Part shown: positions 32,711-34,985 of the stretch, in pieces
How the letters are laid out: every line of letters starts with the position of its first letter
Numbering within the stretch: the stretch's first letter is position 1
Assembly (NCBI GenBank): GCA_035690485.1
Contig: DASSKL010000077.1
Span: forward strand, 1-34,985
Origin: Mycobacteriales bacterium
GTDB taxonomy: Bacteria; Actinomycetota; Actinomycetes; JAFAQI01; DASSKL01
Direction of reading: 5' to 3'
Length of the DNA stretch: 34,985 bases
Position numbers and translations under genes: made by a program
Notes under the pieces: generated by a model
The model's database searches: none
Told to the model about the DNA's origin: nothing
Seen by the model: only the letters and a program-made list of their open reading frames with translations

Positions 32711-34012
32711 GTGATCTGGGTCAACGTCCTCGTCGTGCTCGCGCTGATCCTCGTCGAGGCACTGTTCGTGGCCTCGGAGATGGCGCTGGTCTCCCTGCGG
32801 GAGGGGCAGATCCGCGCGTTGGGTGAGCGGAGCCGCCGCGGCCGCCGGGTGCAGCGGCTGGTCGAGGACCCCAACCGTTTCCTCTCGGCCGTCCAGATCG
32901 GCGTCACGTTGACCGCGCTGCTGTCCTCGGCGTTCGGCGCGGTGACGCTGTCCGACTCGGCGTCCTCGGGCCTGCGAGGCCTGGGGCTCGCGCACACGCC
33001 CGCCCGCTGGATCGGGTTCTTCGCGGTGACGCTGCTGATCTTCTACGTGACGATGGTCATCGGCGAGCTCGCGCCGAAACGCCTGGCCCTGCAGCGATCC
33101 GAGGGCACCGCGCTGGTCGTCGCACCGGTCCTGGACCGCATCGCGATCGGCGTACGTCCGCTGATCTGGCTGCTGTCCAAGTCGACCAACGGCGTGGTGC
33201 GCTTGCTCGGCGGTGACCCCGGGGCCAACCGGCAGGCGATCACGGAAGAGGAGCTGCGCGGTCTCGTCACCGCCCACGAGTCGCTCAGCCGCGACGAGCG
33301 GGCGCTGATCGACGACGTCTTCTCCGCCGGCGACCGCCAGGTGCGCGAGGTCATGATCCCGCGCACCGAGGTCGCGTTCCTCGACGCGTCGATGACGATC
33401 GTGCGGGCGGCGAAGGACGTCGTCTCGATGCCCTACTCGCGGTTCCCGGTCGTCCGCGGCTCGCACGACGAGGTCATCGGCTTCGTGCACGTCCGCGACC
33501 TGCTCACGCCACCCGCCAACAGTCGCCGGGCGATGAAGGTGGCCGACGTGGCCCGCGAGGTCACCCTCGTGCCGGCGACGAAGCGCGTGCTGCCGGCTCT
33601 GTCGGAGATGCGCCGGGCCGGCGCCCACCTCGCCGTCGTCGTCGACGAGTACGGCGGGACCGCGGGCATCGTCACTCTCGAGGACCTCATCGAGGAGGTC
33701 ATCGGCGACATCCGCGACGAGTACGACGCCCGCGGCGACGAGCCCAGGCGGCTGCGCGGCGGCGACGTCGAGGTCGACGGCCTGCGCAGCCGCGACGACT
33801 TCGCCGACGAGACGCAGCTCGAGCTGCCGGAGGGACCGTTCGAGACCGTCGCCGGCTACGTCATGGCGACCCTGGGTCGCGTGCCCAAGGTCGGCGACGT
33901 CGTGGAGATGCCCGGCGCCCGGCTGAGGGTCGCGGCGATGGACGGCCGCCGGGTGGCCCGGGTGCGGGTGACGCCGATCGCCACCGAGGAGCCGGCGAGC
34001 GAGTCGGCGTAG
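32711..34012 (+). CDS. CNNM/HlyC-CorC family membrane protein with CBS domains
   Basis: 433 residues, GTG start. N-terminal DUF21 membrane domain (about 1-190): helices MIWVNVLVVLALILVEALFVASEMALVSL, VQIGVTLTALLSSAFGAV, IGFFAVTLLIFYVTMVIGELAPKRLALQ (the conserved GELAPK), VRPLIWLLSKSTNGVVRLLG. Then a CBS pair (about 215-340: MIPRTEVAFLDASMTI, YSRFPVVRGSHDEVIGFVHVRDLL, VVVDEYGGTAGIVTLEDLIEEVIGDIRDEYD) and a C-terminal CorC_HlyC domain (about 355-425). Relatives act in Mg2+ or Co2+ efflux and resistance. The old name hemolysin is misleading. Stands alone after mdh. Confidence 0.92.
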   Translation: MIWVNVLVVLALILVEALFVASEMALVSLREGQIRALGERSRRGRRVQRLVEDPNRFLSAVQIGVTLTALLSSAFGAVTLSDSASSGLRGLGLAHTPARWIGFFAVTLLIFYVTMVIGELAPKRLALQRSEGTALVVAPVLDRIAIGVRPLIWLLSKSTNGVVRLLGGDPGANRQAITEEELRGLVTAHESLSRDERALIDDVFSAGDRQVREVMIPRTEVAFLDASMTIVRAAKDVVSMPYSRFPVVRGSHDEVIGFVHVRDLLTPPANSRRAMKVADVAREVTLVPATKRVLPALSEMRRAGAHLAVVVDEYGGTAGIVTLEDLIEEVIGDIRDEYDARGDEPRRLRGGDVEVDGLRSRDDFADETQLELPEGPFETVAGYVMATLGRVPKVGDVVEMPGARLRVAAMDGRRVARVRVTPIATEEPASESA

Positions 34013-34041
34013 AAACGCGTGCGGGGTGCGCCCGGTGCGCC

Positions 34042-34050
34042 TGAAAGAAT
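34042..34050 (+). promoter_or_regulatory. Leaderless extended -10 (TGA-AAGAAT) for trpS
   Basis: TG, one base, AAGAAT, then 6 nt to the ATG at 34057, the same layout as at folD. No leader peptide or T-box-like structure fits in the 44-bp gap. Confidence 0.5.
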
Positions 34051-34056
34051 GCCTCC

Positions 34057-34985
34057 ATGTCCCGCGTCCTGTCCGGCATCCAGCCGACCGCCGACTCCTT
34101 TCACCTCGGCAACTACGTGGGGGCGGTGCGCCAGTGGGTCGGGCTGCAGGAGGGCTACCAGGCCTTCTACTTCATCGCGGACCTGCACGCGATCACCGTG
34201 GAGTACGACCCGGCCGCCCTGCGCCGCCGGACCCACGTCGCGGCCGCGCAGTTGCTCGCTGCCGGCATCGACCCCGATCGGGCGACGGTGTTCGTGCAGA
34301 GCCAGGTGCCGGCCCACGCCGAGCTGGCATGGGTGCTCGGCTGCATCACCGGCTACGGCGAGGCGGGCCGCATGACGCAGTTCAAGGACAAGGCGGCCAA
34401 GCAGGGCAACCCGACGGTCGGGCTGTTCACCTACCCGATCCTGCAGGCGGCCGACATCCTCGCCTACCAGGCTTCGGAGGTGCCGGTCGGCGAGGACCAG
34501 CGTCAGCACCTCGAGCTCTCCCGCAACATGGCCGAGCGCTTCAACGCCCGCTACGGCCGGACGTTCACGGTGCCCGACGCGATGATCCCGGAGGTCGGCG
34601 GTCGCGTGATGGACCTCCAGGAGCCGACGAAGAAGATGTCGACCACCGGCGGCACCGCGCAGGGCACCGTCGGCGTGCTCGACCCGCCGGAGACGATCCG
34701 CAAGAAGTTCCGCATCGCCGTCACCGACTCGGGCACCGAGGTGCGCCACGATCTCAAAGAGAAAGCCGGCATCTCGAACCTGATCGAGATTCTCTCGATC
34801 ATGGGCGGAGACGAGATTCCGGCGATCGAGGCGCGCTACGACGGCGGCGGGTACGGCGCGTTCAAGCAGGACGTGGGCGACGCGGTCGTCGCGGTGCTCG
34901 ACCCGATCCGGGCTCGCTACGAGGAGCTTCGGGCCGACGAGGCGCAGCTCCACGCGCTCCTCGCCCGCAGCGCCGAGAAGGCACG
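34057..34985 (+). CDS. trpS: Tryptophanyl-tRNA synthetase, 3' truncated by window edge
   Basis: 309 codons are present of a family near 330-340 residues. The frame is open to the last base. Class I synthetase charging tRNA-Trp: SGIQPTADSFHLGNYVGAV carries the HIGH-type HLGN, YFIADLHAIT and GLFTYPILQAADILAY form the Trp pocket, VGEDQRQHLELSRN follows, and EPTKKMSTTGG is the KMSKS loop, here KMSTT. Homodimeric and cytosolic by family. Leaderless ATG. Confidence 0.96.
   Translation, partial: MSRVLSGIQPTADSFHLGNYVGAVRQWVGLQEGYQAFYFIADLHAITVEYDPAALRRRTHVAAAQLLAAGIDPDRATVFVQSQVPAHAELAWVLGCITGYGEAGRMTQFKDKAAKQGNPTVGLFTYPILQAADILAYQASEVPVGEDQRQHLELSRNMAERFNARYGRTFTVPDAMIPEVGGRVMDLQEPTKKMSTTGGTAQGTVGVLDPPETIRKKFRIAVTDSGTEVRHDLKEKAGISNLIEILSIMGGDEIPAIEARYDGGGYGAFKQDVGDAVVAVLDPIRARYEELRADEAQLHALLARSAEKA

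Noticed and set aside
34585-34650. KMSTT in TrpRS as evidence of an inactive or resistance-type paralogue
   Set aside because: The KMS part is kept, the rest of the enzyme is regular, and I recall KMSTT in other actinobacterial TrpRS, so no special role can be claimed.

Overview
The window is a GC-rich, gene-dense chromosomal segment of an actinobacterium (class Actinomycetia). Lineage markers are a His-tailed GroEL1-type chaperonin, a BldM-like regulator, a SigD/ShbA-type sigma factor with an RsdA-like membrane anti-sigma factor, DUF5319, GuaB3, a DUF6350/PerM-like protein, DUF3017, and many leaderless promoters (TAnnnT about 6-7 nt before the start codon). From memory, gene order resembles two Mycobacterium tuberculosis blocks (groEL1-sigD-rsdA-DUF5319-guaB2-guaB3-guaA, and chorismate mutase-uvrD1-M23-sucCD-perM-purN-purH) and the Streptomyces groEL1-bldM-shbA-guaB to folD region. 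It is conserved chromosomal backbone, with no mobile element, CRISPR array, rRNA or tRNA seen.

Layout. 1-1020: 3' part of groEL1 with a terminator. 1182-3047: an exported CAP-domain protein and a TPR-like protein. 3150-5365: bldM, an ECF sigma factor and its anti-sigma factor (ATGA overlap). 5443-5892 (minus): DUF5319. 6059-8682: guaB and guaB3. 8691-9148 (minus): a chorismate mutase gene preceded by what looks like an undescribed Phe/Tyr attenuator. 9196-10749: guaA. 10751-11979 (minus): a PIG-L deacetylase and a flavin reductase. 12045-14249: pcrA/uvrD1. 14046-16992 (minus): a lipase, an M23 peptidase and a PAP2 phosphatase whose 3' end runs antisense into pcrA. 17155-18573 (minus): an AccD3-like carboxyltransferase, divergent from 18612-20587: a stand-alone B12-binding subunit and an acyl-CoA ligase. 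20700-22610 (minus): a secreted CocE/PepX-type hydrolase. 22828-26163: sucC, sucD and a PerM-like membrane protein. 26256-29324: purN, purH and folD. 29349-29966 (minus): an FHA-HTH regulator. 30088-34012: DUF3017, icd, mdh and a CNNM/HlyC transporter-like protein. 34057 to the edge: trpS, cut off.

Together the genes cover purine synthesis (guaB, guaA, purN, purH, with folD supplying one-carbon units), TCA-cycle steps (sucCD, icd, mdh), aromatic amino acid supply (chorismate mutase, trpS), DNA repair, and envelope maintenance and developmental control.

The most interesting element is the chorismate mutase leader (minus strand, 9148 down to 8985). A leaderless 21-residue peptide carries clustered Phe-Phe-Tyr-Gly-Tyr codons. 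A perfect 9-bp hairpin begins right after the FFY codons, and a second perfect 9-bp GC-rich hairpin follows before the structural gene: the layout of a ribosome-mediated attenuator responding to phenylalanine and tyrosine.
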